Shown: positions 1 through 7,646 of the stretch, piece by piece | Layout: each line of letters begins with the position of its first letter | Numbering within the stretch: the first letter of the stretch is position 1 | Source of the DNA: Gallionella sp. | Lineage (GTDB): Bacteria; Pseudomonadota; Gammaproteobacteria; Burkholderiales; Gallionellaceae | Assembly: GCA_030690245.1 (NCBI GenBank) | Contig: JAUYGW010000154.1 | Span: 1-13,109, forward strand | Length of the DNA: 13,109 nucleotides | Reading direction: 5' to 3' | The notes under the pieces: generated by a model | Seen by the model: the letters and a program-made list of their open reading frames with translations, nothing else | What the model was told of the DNA's origin: nothing | Database searches by the model: none | Program-made: the position numbers and the translations under genes

Positions 1-1518
1 TCCGTGCCCATCAATGTCGTGGTGATGCCCAAGATCAACAAGACCCACAGCGGTGCTTCGTTCAACCCTGGCGACCCCATTACCTACACCATTACCGTGT
101 TCAACGACTCGGGCGGTACGCTGCAGGCCTCATTTTTCAAGGATCCGGTCGTAGCCAATCTCGCGGTCACCGGCCTGAGCTGCGCCGCCGCCAACGGTGC
201 AACCTGTCCGACTACCAACAATACTGTGGCCGACATGCAGGGCCCGACGGGCATTCCCATTCCCTCTGCCAACCTGCCCAACAACAGCAGCCTCATTTTC
301 ACCGTCACCGGCACCCTGTCCGGCGTCATCGGTACCACGATCGATAACACGGCCACTGTCAGCATCGGCCTCAATACCAATTCGTCCACCGACAGCGTTA
401 CCCTGGGCGCCGCCTCCGGCTCGAAATTGTTCGCCCCGGACTCGATCACCGAGGGCAACAATTCGCTGATGACCATCACCTTCACCAACCCCACCGCTTT
501 CGCCGTCACCGGTGTGTCGTTCCTCGACACCTATCCGGCCGGCCTGGTCAATGCGGCCAGCCCGGGCGAAAGCACCACCTGCAGCGGAACGGTAACGGCA
601 ATCGGCGGCGGCAATACGTTCACATTTTCCGGGGGAACAATTCCGGCGACTGGCAGTTGCACTGTGTCGGTGTATGTCACCAGCGCGACCGCGAACAGCT
701 ACATCAACTCGGTGTCCTTCACATCCGGTTCCCACGGTTCCCTCGGCTTGGCCTCGGCAACCCTGGGCGTCACCGCTCCGGTCTTCGGCGCTTTCAATGC
801 CTGCGATGATGCCACTGACCCAAACTTCAGTTGCACCAATACTACAACGCCCACCACCAGCCGCATCACCACCAAGATTGCCGGGGTCCCGTTCACCCTG
901 GATCTTGTCGCGCTGAATTCCAACGGCTCATGGAACTCCAATTACAGCAACGATGTCATCGTGGAGCTGCTCGACAGCAGCAACAACAGTGGGGCGTTTG
1001 ACGCCAACAACTGCCGCAGCAGTTGGACGACTGTCATTGCAACATTGGGCTCCTTTCCGGATTTTGGATCAAGCAACGGTCAAATCACCACCCTAACATC
1101 GTTCACAGTGCCAGAGGCTTACCGCGACGTGCGGGTGCGCGTGAGGAATAACGGCGGCGCCACCAGGGTGGGCTGCTCAACCGACAATTTTGCGATTCGT
1201 CCCAATAACCTCGAAGTGATTCCGACTGACACTGACTGGCAGACAACCGGGACGGCGCGTACGATAAACAATACCGATGCAACCAGCCCGGGCAGCCAGG
1301 CAAGCACCCCGAACCCTATACACAAGGCCGGGCAACTTTTTACCGTTACCGCTACCGCCAAGAATGCATCGAACGTAACAACCGCCAACTACAACGTGAC
1401 GGTTGCCCCGGCCGCAGCATTAAGCGACTGCAGCCCCCCCCCCCGCCGTCGGGGGGGGGCTGTACCGCAAGTTTTGGCATCTTCAGCCTGGGCGCCGGCA
1501 GCGCCGCCTCTGGCGTAG
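1..1518 (+). CDS. mshQ: MshQ-like surface/pilus protein, N-terminal part (5' partial, frameshifted at 3' end)
   Basis: The frame is open from base 1 and has no ribosome site or signal peptide, so the gene starts upstream. The GTG at 4 is only the first start codon in the window. Counting from that GTG, residues 9-134 and 141-257 are two DUF11-like beta-sandwich repeats (first one T-Y-T-I-T-V-F-N-D...). Residues about 259-402 are the Ser/Thr-rich module that precedes DUF6701 in MshQ-type proteins, with K-I-A-G-V-P-F-T-L-D, E-L-L-D-S-S-N-N-S-G and C-S-T-D-N-F-A-I-R-P. After residue about 477 (L-S-D-C-S) the frame enters an 11-C run, encodes Pro/Arg/Gly-rich nonsense and stops at TAG 1516-1518. 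The natural continuation (G-C-T-A-S-F-G-I-F-S-L-G-A-G-S) lies in the -1 frame. The family is exported and associated with MSHA-type pili. That this is an adhesin or tip protein is inferred from family and context. Confidence 0.85.
   Translation, partial: SVPINVVVMPKINKTHSGASFNPGDPITYTITVFNDSGGTLQASFFKDPVVANLAVTGLSCAAANGATCPTTNNTVADMQGPTGIPIPSANLPNNSSLIFTVTGTLSGVIGTTIDNTATVSIGLNTNSSTDSVTLGAASGSKLFAPDSITEGNNSLMTITFTNPTAFAVTGVSFLDTYPAGLVNAASPGESTTCSGTVTAIGGGNTFTFSGGTIPATGSCTVSVYVTSATANSYINSVSFTSGSHGSLGLASATLGVTAPVFGAFNACDDATDPNFSCTNTTTPTTSRITTKIAGVPFTLDLVALNSNGSWNSNYSNDVIVELLDSSNNSGAFDANNCRSSWTTVIATLGSFPDFGSSNGQITTLTSFTVPEAYRDVRVRVRNNGGATRVGCSTDNFAIRPNNLEVIPTDTDWQTTGTARTINNTDATSPGSQASTPNPIHKAGQLFTVTATAKNASNVTTANYNVTVAPAAALSDCSPPPRRRGGAVPQVLASSAWAPAAPPLA
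1431..1462 (+). repeat. Poly-C/poly-G hairpin at the mshQ frameshift
   Basis: Eleven consecutive C (1434-1444) are followed by GCCGTC and nine consecutive G (1451-1459). With the flanking CAG and CTG this makes a perfect 12-bp inverted repeat (1431-1442 with 1451-1462) around an 8-nt loop. The mshQ reading frame breaks exactly here. Long homopolymers of this kind are slippage hot spots, and the flanking Pro/Gly-rich linker tolerates length change. The sequence cannot separate true strain variation from a base-calling error. Confidence 0.9.
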
Positions 1519-2744
1519 TGACCTGGAGCTCGGCCAGCTATAGCGAGGTGGGAGCGTTCGACCTGACATTGCAGGATACGGACTTCACGTCGGTCGATGC
1601 CGCTGATACTGCGGCCAGTTGTGCCGGCCGTTATGTTTGCGGAACGGCAGCAGTTGGGCGCTTCGTGCCGGATCATTTTGATCTCTCGAACAGCGCCATC
1701 GTAAACCGCAGCGACATCAATGCCGGAGCGGGCTGCTCGCCCGCCTCGACCTTTACTTATATGGGCGAAGCGATGAAGGCGAGCTTCACACTGACGGCAA
1801 AGAATGCCGGCGGGAACCCGACGCAGAACTATGCGGGCAGTTTCGCAAAGTTCACCAACAGCATCGCCAATTGGATCGCCGACACCGGCAACGACCGGGT
1901 CGGGCTGTGGGCGATCGCCACCGATTACACGTATGGCGGCAGCACCTGCAAGGTGCTGTTCGACAGAGTAACGCCTTCCGTGAACTCCTTCGTTGCCTGT
2001 TCCGGCGCGGTACCCACCCTGCTCATCGGCCGGACGGCGGGGCCGCGTGTGACCGTGTCCTCCCCTAGCCTCTCGGCCTGGGCCAACGGAGCCGCAACCT
2101 TCACCGCAGATGCTACTCTGGAGCGGGGAGATGCGCCGGACGGTTCCTACGCCACGCTGAATATCGGCGCCACGCCGCAGGATGCGGATGGGGTCGCTCT
2201 TTCGGCATATGACCTGGATGCGGACAACAGCGGCACTCCCGAGCGTGCGTCTCTTGGCACGACGGAAGTGCGCTTCGGGCGGCTGAAGCTTTCCAATGCG
2301 CACGGCTCCGAATTGCTCAACCTGCCGGTTCCGATTCAGGCGCAATATTGGAACGGCACGGCGTTCGTGCCTAATGAGGCCGATAACTGCACCGTGCTTG
2401 CTTCGACCAACATCGCATTGGGTAATTACCAGCGTAAAGCGGGGGATACGTGGACGACGTCGCCCACGCTGGTCAATACAGTGGCTATTCAAGGGGGTTG
2501 GCAAGTTAGCCTGTCCAAACCAAGCCCGACGCCCTCTGGTAAAGGCAGCGTGGACTTGTGCGTGGATTTGGGCGCTGACCCTGTCGGGGGAACATTGTGC
2601 TTGGCAACCGCTTCCGCGAATTTGCCTTATTTGCAGGGGCTGTGGTCGCCGGGTACCAGTTATAATAACGACCCAAAAGTGCGCGCCACCTTTGGTGTAT
2701 TTAAGGGCAACGGCGAGTTCATCTACCTGCGCGAAATGTATTGA
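1518..2744 (+). CDS. mshQ: MshQ-like protein, C-terminal DUF6701 part (out of frame with the upstream part)
   Basis: This is the continuation of the preceding gene in the -1 frame. Homologous coding sequence in this frame reaches back to about 1435. The GTG at 1518 is only the first start codon after the break and shares its G with the upstream TAG (TAGTG). There is no convincing Shine-Dalgarno and no signal peptide, so an independent exported product is unlikely. MshQ/DUF6701 hallmarks are Y-S-E-V-G-A-F-D-L near the start, V-G-R-F-V-P-D-H-F at residues 46-54, and the terminal R-A-T-F-G-V-F-K-G-N ending ...L-R-E-M-Y, just before the stop as is typical of the family. Both halves keep clean, family-like sequence up to the break. 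The frameshift is therefore recent, reversible or a sequencing error, not old decay. Adding one base or removing two in the C or G run restores one protein of about 914 codons within the window. Confidence 0.82.
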   Translation: MTWSSASYSEVGAFDLTLQDTDFTSVDAADTAASCAGRYVCGTAAVGRFVPDHFDLSNSAIVNRSDINAGAGCSPASTFTYMGEAMKASFTLTAKNAGGNPTQNYAGSFAKFTNSIANWIADTGNDRVGLWAIATDYTYGGSTCKVLFDRVTPSVNSFVACSGAVPTLLIGRTAGPRVTVSSPSLSAWANGAATFTADATLERGDAPDGSYATLNIGATPQDADGVALSAYDLDADNSGTPERASLGTTEVRFGRLKLSNAHGSELLNLPVPIQAQYWNGTAFVPNEADNCTVLASTNIALGNYQRKAGDTWTTSPTLVNTVAIQGGWQVSLSKPSPTPSGKGSVDLCVDLGADPVGGTLCLATASANLPYLQGLWSPGTSYNNDPKVRATFGVFKGNGEFIYLREMY

Positions 2745-3056
2745 TCCGGATGGTCATCAGGCGCAGCCTGGCAGCAACGCATCGAACCAATTCTGTTTCA
2801 AGCATCGAATAACTTGGCAGGAACGCGATTTAATCAGCCACCAGGTTGTCGTTAACCGGCGGCTTATTCACTTGGTGGCCGAGTCGAGTGGCTATGCGTC
2901 GCTTCTGTAAAGTTTTTGATAGACGAGCCGGAACAGGATTTCTTGTTGTAGCCGGTACGTTCGACGTGTTCAGGCTCGGGGTATTGCGGAAAGCACTGTT
3001 ATGTATTGGAATAATTATTGACAGCAATGGGTTATTTAATTAAGTTCGCGTCAATT
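2745..3056. other. Gene-free gap between mshQ and mshI
   Basis: This is a 312-base stretch with no credible gene in any frame. It has a weak 7-bp inverted repeat (GCCACCA near 2837, TGGTGGC near 2873) but no GC stem followed by a T-run, so no intrinsic terminator is evident after mshQ. Base composition turns AT-rich from about 3000, just upstream of mshI, which fits a promoter region. Nothing else is recognised. Confidence 0.6.
3018..3046 (+). promoter_or_regulatory. Possible sigma-70 promoter for the mshI-mshN operon
   Basis: A perfect -35 hexamer TTGACA (3018-3023) lies in an AT-rich stretch. At 17-nt spacing the -10 candidate TAAGTT (3041-3046) is poor (3 of 6). Transcription would begin near 3053, leaving almost no leader before the ATG at 3057. 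It is a candidate only. The operon may instead read through from mshQ. Confidence 0.25.
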
Positions 3057-4013
3057 ATGCAAATTCCGCGCATCACTTCATGGTTCAAGCCGAAAGGCTA
3101 TGGCGGCGGCCGGTTCGCCATCGGTTTGGGCGCACGTGGTGTTTATCTGGCGAAAATCAAGTTTGCCGGGGCGATGCCGCAAGTGGTGCGCTGCGAATAT
3201 TATGAGGTTGGTGCAGCATCGGTGGCCGTATTGGAAAAGCTGCGCCGCGAGGCGAGTCTTGGCGGCCACCATGTCACCACGCTGCTGGCGCCGGGCGAAT
3301 ATCAGATATTGCTGGTCGAGGCGCCCAATGTTCCCGCCGAAGAGATGAAGACCGCGATCCGCTGGAAAATCAAGGATAGTTTGAATTACCGCATCGACGA
3401 TGCCACCGTGGATGTGTTGCAGATCCCCGCCGCCAAATCCGGCCCGGAGCGCGCGCAATCCATGTTTGCGGTTGCCGCTGCCAACGGCATCATCCAAAAG
3501 TATATGGCGTTGTTCGGGCGGGCGAAAATCAAGCTGGATGTGATCGATATTCCAGAAATGGCGCAGCGCAACATCGCTGCATTGTTCGAGCAGGAAGACC
3601 GCGCCTTGGTGCTGTTGGCTTTTGACGATAACGGCGGCTTGCTGACGTTTACTTCCGGCGGCGAGTTGTATTTGTCGCGGCGTATCGAAATCAGCGCGGG
3701 GCAATTGCAGGACGCCAACGAGACTCTGCGTGAACAATGCCGCGATCGCGTCGAGCTGGAATTGCAGCGTTCGCTGGATTATTTCGACCGCCAGTTTAAC
3801 CACCTGTCGGTGAGCCGTATCCTGGTGAGCGCGCCCGATGGCACCGGCCTGGTAGAGTTTCTGGTTGCGATGATAGGCGTAAAGGTGGAAAAACTGGATC
3901 TGTCGCAGGTGATGGACATCGGCGCAGTCCCGGCGCTGGCCGACAGCGAATTTTCCGCCTATGCATTGCCTGTGCTGGGCGCGGCATTGCGCCGTGAGGG
4001 GGCGGCGCCATGA
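3057..4013 (+). CDS. mshI: MSHA biogenesis protein MshI (PilM-like)
   Basis: This is a cytoplasmic actin-fold protein of the PilM/MshI type, expected to bind the N-terminus of the PilN-like partner encoded next and anchor the pilus assembly platform. The N-terminal hallmark is R-F-A-I-G-L-G-A-R-G-V-Y-L-A-K, followed by L-L-A-P-G-E-Y-Q-I-L-L-V-E-A-P and the E-M-K-T-A-I-R-W-K-I-K-D helix typical of PilM/MshI. There is no signal peptide or membrane segment. I chose the ATG at 3057 (318 aa) because family members begin shortly before a W-F/L-F-K-K-like segment. In-frame ATG 3027 and TTG 3018 are alternatives (328 and 331 aa), and none has a strong Shine-Dalgarno. The stop overlaps the next gene by ATGA. 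Together with mshJKLMN downstream, this makes the MSHA assignment firm. Confidence 0.85.
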   Translation: MQIPRITSWFKPKGYGGGRFAIGLGARGVYLAKIKFAGAMPQVVRCEYYEVGAASVAVLEKLRREASLGGHHVTTLLAPGEYQILLVEAPNVPAEEMKTAIRWKIKDSLNYRIDDATVDVLQIPAAKSGPERAQSMFAVAAANGIIQKYMALFGRAKIKLDVIDIPEMAQRNIAALFEQEDRALVLLAFDDNGGLLTFTSGGELYLSRRIEISAGQLQDANETLREQCRDRVELELQRSLDYFDRQFNHLSVSRILVSAPDGTGLVEFLVAMIGVKVEKLDLSQVMDIGAVPALADSEFSAYALPVLGAALRREGAAP

Positions 4014-4639
4014 GCCAGCAGATCAACCTGCTAAATCCGGCCTTGCTGGAGCAGCGCAATTATTTTTCGCTGGTGGCGATGTTGCAAGGATTGGGGCTGA
4101 TTGTGGCCGGATCCCTGCTTTTTTACGGCTATGCAGTGTATCAGGTCGGTGAGATGGGCAAACAATCGGGAGAAACCACCAAACGCTACAACACGGAGCA
4201 GGCGCGCCTGGCGGGTTTTCTTGCGGAATTTTCCCCGCAACAGGCCAATCAGGCATTGCAGGACGAGGTGAAGCGGTTGGAAAAACGGGCCGCCGACCAG
4301 GCCGAATTGATCGAAATCATCAAGTCCGGCGCGGTGGGCAACACCACCGGCTATTCGGAATACATGCGCGCCTTCGCGCGCCAGGTGGCGCAGGGGCTAT
4401 GGTTGACCGGTTTCAAGGTGACCGGCGACGCGGCGCAAATCAGCCTGGAAGGTGCGGCGGTGGACCCCGGCATGCTGCCCGCCTACATTCAGCGTTTGGG
4501 CAAGGAGAGCATCATGCGCGGCAAGACTTTTGCCACCCTGCAAATACGGCAACCGAAGATTGACGCAAGCCAGGGCGCGCCGCCGCGCTATGTCGAGTTC
4601 ACCTTGCATTCCAGCACGGATGACGAGGCCAAAAAATGA
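4010..4639 (+). CDS. PilN-like MSHA biogenesis protein (MshI2 position)
   Basis: This 209-aa inner-membrane protein has PilN/Fimbrial-assembly architecture. A short cytoplasmic start M-S-Q-Q-I-N-L-L-N-P matches the I-N-L-L-P motif by which PilN binds PilM. One membrane segment follows (about residues 20-46), then a coiled coil (about 50-105) and a small alpha/beta periplasmic domain with G-L-W-L-T-G-F-K-V. The start overlaps the mshI stop (ATGA, 4010-4013), implying translational coupling and a 1:1 supply of partners. It corresponds to mshI2 or the N-half partner of MSHA loci. I leave the symbol empty because naming varies. It ends 112 bases before mshJ, the one large gap in the operon, which is filled by an inverted-repeat element. 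Confidence 0.82.
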   Translation: MSQQINLLNPALLEQRNYFSLVAMLQGLGLIVAGSLLFYGYAVYQVGEMGKQSGETTKRYNTEQARLAGFLAEFSPQQANQALQDEVKRLEKRAADQAELIEIIKSGAVGNTTGYSEYMRAFARQVAQGLWLTGFKVTGDAAQISLEGAAVDPGMLPAYIQRLGKESIMRGKTFATLQIRQPKIDASQGAPPRYVEFTLHSSTDDEAKK

Positions 4640-4650
4640 ACCTGAAAAAA

Positions 4651-4739
4651 GTAGTTCACCACGAAGAACACATAACCAGCGACTTAGCGAATGACAGCTT
4701 GTTTTTCTTCGTGCCCTTCGTGTTCTTCGTGGTTCAACT
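4651..4739. repeat. Inverted-repeat element with 9-nt units, between the PilN-like gene and mshJ
   Basis: A perfect 14-bp inverted repeat (4658-4671 ACCACGAAGAACAC; complement at 4720-4733) encloses 48 bases. The right arm continues inward as three tandem 9-mers, TTCTTCGTG, CCCTTCGTG and TTCTTCGTG (4705-4731). On the other strand these read CACGAAGAA/CACGAAGGG. It contains no gene. It looks like a dispersed intergenic palindromic repeat inserted into an otherwise overlapping operon. There is no T-run, so termination is not obvious. Confidence 0.75.
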
Positions 4740-4751
4740 GAGGCTTCAAGG

Positions 4752-5429
4752 ATGAAGCGCTACTGGGAATTGGTGCGCGGCAAGATAGATGGCATGTCGC
4801 TGCGCGAGCGCGCGGTAATTTTCCTGGCGGCGGCATTTGTGCTGGTCGCGTCGGTTAATGCGGTGTTGCTGAACCCTTTGCTGGCGAAGCAAGCCGCGCT
4901 GTCGGCGCAGCTGGTGCAAAAGCAGGAGAAAATGAAAGAGTTGCAGGCGCAGTTGCATTCGCATTCGCAAGCCAGGCAAGACAACCAAAACTCGCCGTTG
5001 CGCACCCGGCTGGCGCAGCTCAAGCAGCAGTTGCAGGAGCAGGACGGCTATTTGCAAAGCCACCGCGACCGGCTGGTCGAGCCGGATAAAATGGCCGAGT
5101 TGCTTGAGCAGGTGTTGAGTAAAAACGACAAGTTGCAGCTGATCGAATTGAAAACCCTGCCGGCGAGCCTGCTGGTTGAAAAGCCCCAGGCGGCCATGCC
5201 ACAAGCCGCAAATTCGCCGGCCGGGCAAAAACAAGTATTCAAACATGGCATCCAGATTACCGTGCGCGGCGGTTATCTGGACATGCTGCGCTACCTCGCC
5301 GCGCTGGAGAAAATGCCGGCGCAGATGTTTTGGGGGGAGATCAGCCTGAGCGTGGAAAAATATCCCGACTCGGTGCTGACGCTGACCCTGTACACCCTGA
5401 GTTTGGATAAGACATGGCTGACCGTTTGA
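4752..5429 (+). CDS. mshJ: MSHA biogenesis protein MshJ (PilO-like)
   Basis: This is a 225-aa bitopic inner-membrane protein of the PilO/MshJ type. It has a short cytoplasmic N-terminus, one membrane helix at about residues 22-42 (V-I-F-L-A-A-A-F-V-L-V-A-S-V) and a long Gln/Lys-rich coiled coil (about 45-118, repeated L-Q-A-Q-L / L-K-Q-Q-L-Q-E-Q). A ferredoxin-like periplasmic domain follows, with V-F-K-H-G-I-Q-I-T-V-R-G-G-Y-L-D-M-L-R-Y-L-A-A-L-E, the signature pattern of PilO/MshJ. It should pair with the PilN-like protein in the inner-membrane platform. The start is supported by GAGG at 4740-4743, 8 nt upstream. That site lies immediately after the repeat element, so the insertion did not remove it. 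The end overlaps the mshK reading frame. Confidence 0.87.
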   Translation: MKRYWELVRGKIDGMSLRERAVIFLAAAFVLVASVNAVLLNPLLAKQAALSAQLVQKQEKMKELQAQLHSHSQARQDNQNSPLRTRLAQLKQQLQEQDGYLQSHRDRLVEPDKMAELLEQVLSKNDKLQLIELKTLPASLLVEKPQAAMPQAANSPAGQKQVFKHGIQITVRGGYLDMLRYLAALEKMPAQMFWGEISLSVEKYPDSVLTLTLYTLSLDKTWLTV

Positions 5430-5914
5430 TGCGCGATCTTTCCGCAACCCTTTTTTCAGCTCCTCCGCAGTCGGGAGAGGGTCGGGTTGAGCGCGTTTCT
5501 GGAGCCATGCTTGTTTTGATCGTCGCGCTGTTTTCCGTTGCGGCGGCGGCTGAAGAGCTGCCCGACCCGACCCGCCCGCCTGCCGGCCTTGCCGCGCCTG
5601 TTGCCGCGCCCGCGAGCGGAGTGCCTGAAATCCGGCCAGCCAGACTGCAATCCATCCTCATTTCCAAAACCCGCCGGGCTGCGATTATTGACGGGGAAAG
5701 CGTTGAATTGGGCGGCAAATATGGCGATGCAAAACTGATTGAAGTGAATGAAGGAAGTATAGTATTGCGCGGTACACAGGGGCGGCAAGTGATGACGTTG
5801 TTTCCCGATGTAAAAATTACCGGCAAACAGGGAATAAGAATAAAACCGCAGTTGTCAGCGGGCGGGGTGCAATCCGGCAAAAATAAGCCGGTAGCAACCA
5901 AGGAGATTAAATGA
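5414..5914 (+). CDS. mshK: MSHA biogenesis protein MshK (PilP-like)
   Basis: This is a small periplasmic protein thought to link the inner-membrane MshJ/PilN-like pair to the MshL secretin, as PilP does. A hydrophobic signal segment M-L-V-L-I-V-A-L-F-S-V-A-A-A-A is followed by the mature start E-E-L-P-D-P-T-R-P-P, the D-P-T-R-P-P motif characteristic of MshK. The C-terminal beta domain has L-Q-S-I-L-I-S and A-I-I-D-G-E-S-V-E-L-G. The start is ambiguous. ATG 5414 (166 aa, GGA 5 nt upstream) overlaps mshJ. ATG 5429 forms TGATG with the mshJ stop. ATG 5507 (135 aa) begins exactly at the signal peptide but has GGAG only 2 nt away. The 31 residues before the signal segment overlap a decayed repeat (5445-5491), so the original start may be 5507. 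The end overlaps mshL (ATGA). Confidence 0.8.
   Translation: MADRLMRDLSATLFSAPPQSGEGRVERVSGAMLVLIVALFSVAAAAEELPDPTRPPAGLAAPVAAPASGVPEIRPARLQSILISKTRRAAIIDGESVELGGKYGDAKLIEVNEGSIVLRGTQGRQVMTLFPDVKITGKQGIRIKPQLSAGGVQSGKNKPVATKEIK
5445..5491. repeat. Decayed palindromic repeat at the mshK 5' end
   Basis: GGGAGAGGGTCGGGTTGAG (5473-5491) resembles one arm of the common CCCTCTCCC/GGGAGAGGG family of bacterial intergenic repeats. GGGAGAGGGT also occurs in the hairpin at the right end of this window. The opposite arm retains CAACCC (5445-5450), pairing with GGGTTG (5484-5489), but the middle has diverged. It would be translated as a leader if mshK starts at 5414 or 5429. Confidence 0.4.
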
Positions 5915-7641
5915 GAGTTTTGTTATGGCTGATGAAGCCGCCAGCCATTCCACTAAGCTGCCAAAAGACGGCAGCCAAGTGGCTGGTTATGGGCGCGGCG
6001 CTGTTGCTGGCAGCGTGCGCTGCGCCGGGCAACCGCAACCAAGCTGCGGATGCCATTCAGCACGAAATGAGTCAGGCCGCTCAGGATAGCGCGCAGCCGG
6101 GCAAGCCCGATGCGGTGAGCAATGCCTTGCTGCCCCCTCTAGCGATGGGTATGCCCATGGTGGACAACAAACCGCTGGAGGCAAAATTCGACCTGACGGT
6201 CAACGATACGCCGGCCAATCAGGTATTCATGGCGATTGTTTCCGGCACACGCTACAGCATGTTGCTGCATCCCGAAGTCAGCGGCAATATTTCGCTGAAC
6301 CTGAAGGATGTGACGGTGTTCGAGGCGCTGGAGTCGATACACGAGATGTACGGTTATGACTACAAGCTGGATGGCACGCGTATTTATATCCAGCCACTGA
6401 CGCTGCAAACGCGGATTTTCCAGGTGAACTATTTGACGGGGCAGCGTAAGGGCGAGTCTTCGTTGCGCGTCTTGTCGGGTTCGGTGTCGGATAACGCGAC
6501 GGGGGGTACGACGGGCAGCACGTCAACATCTACCACCACGGCGGGCGGGACTTCTCGCGGAGGGGATAGCAGCAAGGTAAGCATGTCCAGCAGCGCGGAT
6601 TTCTGGGATGAGCTGGGTAAGTCGCTGCAAGCGATCGTCGGCACTGAAAAAGGGCGCAGTGTGGTGATCAGCCCGATGTCCGGCGTGATCGTGGTGCGCG
6701 CGATGCCGGATGAGCTGAAGAATGTCGCGGCCTATCTCAAGGCGTCGCAGATTTCCATCGAACGGCAGGTAATTCTGGAGGCGAAAATTGTCGAAGTGCA
6801 GCTCAATGACGGCTTCCAGAGCGGGGTGAACTGGGCCGCGTTCAAGAACCCTGCATTGGGAAATATCCCAAACAGCTCGCTGTCGGCGGGACAAGTCAAT
6901 GCAGGAACGATATTGCCGCAGACTGCTGCGGGTGTCGGCGCCGCTGCGGGCACGACTGCGGCCTTGGCGGCCGGTGCGGTGGGTTCATTGTTTGGTCTGG
7001 CGTTCCAAACCAATAATTTTGCGGCCTTGCTGAGCTTCCTGGAAACCCAGGGCAATGTGCATGTGTTGTCCAGCCCGCGCATCGCCACGTTGAACGGCCA
7101 GAAGGCGGTGCTGAAAGTCGGGACGGATGAGTTCTTCGTCACCAATGTGTCCACCACTACGACCACCGGCACGGCCACTACCTCCACGCCGAGCGTGACG
7201 TTGCAGCCCTTCTTTTCCGGCATTTCGCTGGACGTTACGCCGCGCATCGATCAGGACAACGAGATTATCCTGCACATCCACCCTTCGGTGAGCCTGGTCA
7301 GCACGGTGAACAAAACGGTGGATGTCGGCGGCATAGGCGGGACGCTGAATTTGCCGTTAGCCTCCAGTTCCATTTCTGAAAGCGATAGCATCGTGCGCGC
7401 GCGCGATGGCCAGGTCGTGGCGATCGGCGGCTTGATGCGCCAGGCGACCTTTGAAGACCGTTCCGGTTTGCCGGGTTTGCCCAAGGCGGTTTTTGGCCAA
7501 ACTAGTCAGCGCAGCGAAAAACGCGAGTTGATCATCCTGTTGAAACCCACCGTGGTGGATAACGACAAGGACTGGTCGGACGACATTACGCACAGCCGCG
7601 ATCGGTTTAACGGGCTCAGCGGGCAAGGTACAAGGCATTGA
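5911..7641 (+). CDS. mshL: MSHA biogenesis protein MshL (outer-membrane secretin, lipoprotein)
   Basis: This 576-aa protein forms the multimeric outer-membrane pore for the pilus. AGGAG at 5901-5905, 5 nt before the ATG, fixes the start, which overlaps the mshK stop. A lipoprotein signal with lipobox L-A-A-C puts the modified Cys at residue 36. Residues about 90-163 are the STN/secretin N0 domain (F-D-L-T-V-N-D-T-P). Residues 186-226 are a Gly/Ser/Thr linker, and about 230-280 an N1-like domain. Residues 283-550 are the secretin core: I-S-I-E-R-Q-V-I-L-E-A-K-I-V-E-V, V-L-S-S-P-R-I-A-T-L-N-G-Q-K-A, L-D-V-T-P-R-I, and the terminal V-A-I-G-G-L-M-R with K-R-E-L-I-I-L-L-K-P-T-V-V. An Ala/Gly-rich stretch (340-362) and a Thr/Ser-rich loop (412-428) interrupt the core. 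The length is normal for MshL and it appears intact. Confidence 0.93.
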   Translation: MRVLLWLMKPPAIPLSCQKTAAKWLVMGAALLLAACAAPGNRNQAADAIQHEMSQAAQDSAQPGKPDAVSNALLPPLAMGMPMVDNKPLEAKFDLTVNDTPANQVFMAIVSGTRYSMLLHPEVSGNISLNLKDVTVFEALESIHEMYGYDYKLDGTRIYIQPLTLQTRIFQVNYLTGQRKGESSLRVLSGSVSDNATGGTTGSTSTSTTTAGGTSRGGDSSKVSMSSSADFWDELGKSLQAIVGTEKGRSVVISPMSGVIVVRAMPDELKNVAAYLKASQISIERQVILEAKIVEVQLNDGFQSGVNWAAFKNPALGNIPNSSLSAGQVNAGTILPQTAAGVGAAAGTTAALAAGAVGSLFGLAFQTNNFAALLSFLETQGNVHVLSSPRIATLNGQKAVLKVGTDEFFVTNVSTTTTTGTATTSTPSVTLQPFFSGISLDVTPRIDQDNEIILHIHPSVSLVSTVNKTVDVGGIGGTLNLPLASSSISESDSIVRARDGQVVAIGGLMRQATFEDRSGLPGLPKAVFGQTSQRSEKRELIILLKPTVVDNDKDWSDDITHSRDRFNGLSGQGTRH

Positions 7642-7646
7642 ATAAT

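Noticed and set aside
1389..2504. Long open frame on the minus strand opposite mshQ
   Set aside because: The protein is Arg/Gly/His-rich with no recognisable domain and lies antisense to family-like MshQ coding sequence. It is a GC-driven shadow.
2846..3043. Small open frames on both strands in the mshQ-mshI gap
   Set aside because: There is no ribosome site, no hydrophobic or domain pattern, and no supporting context.
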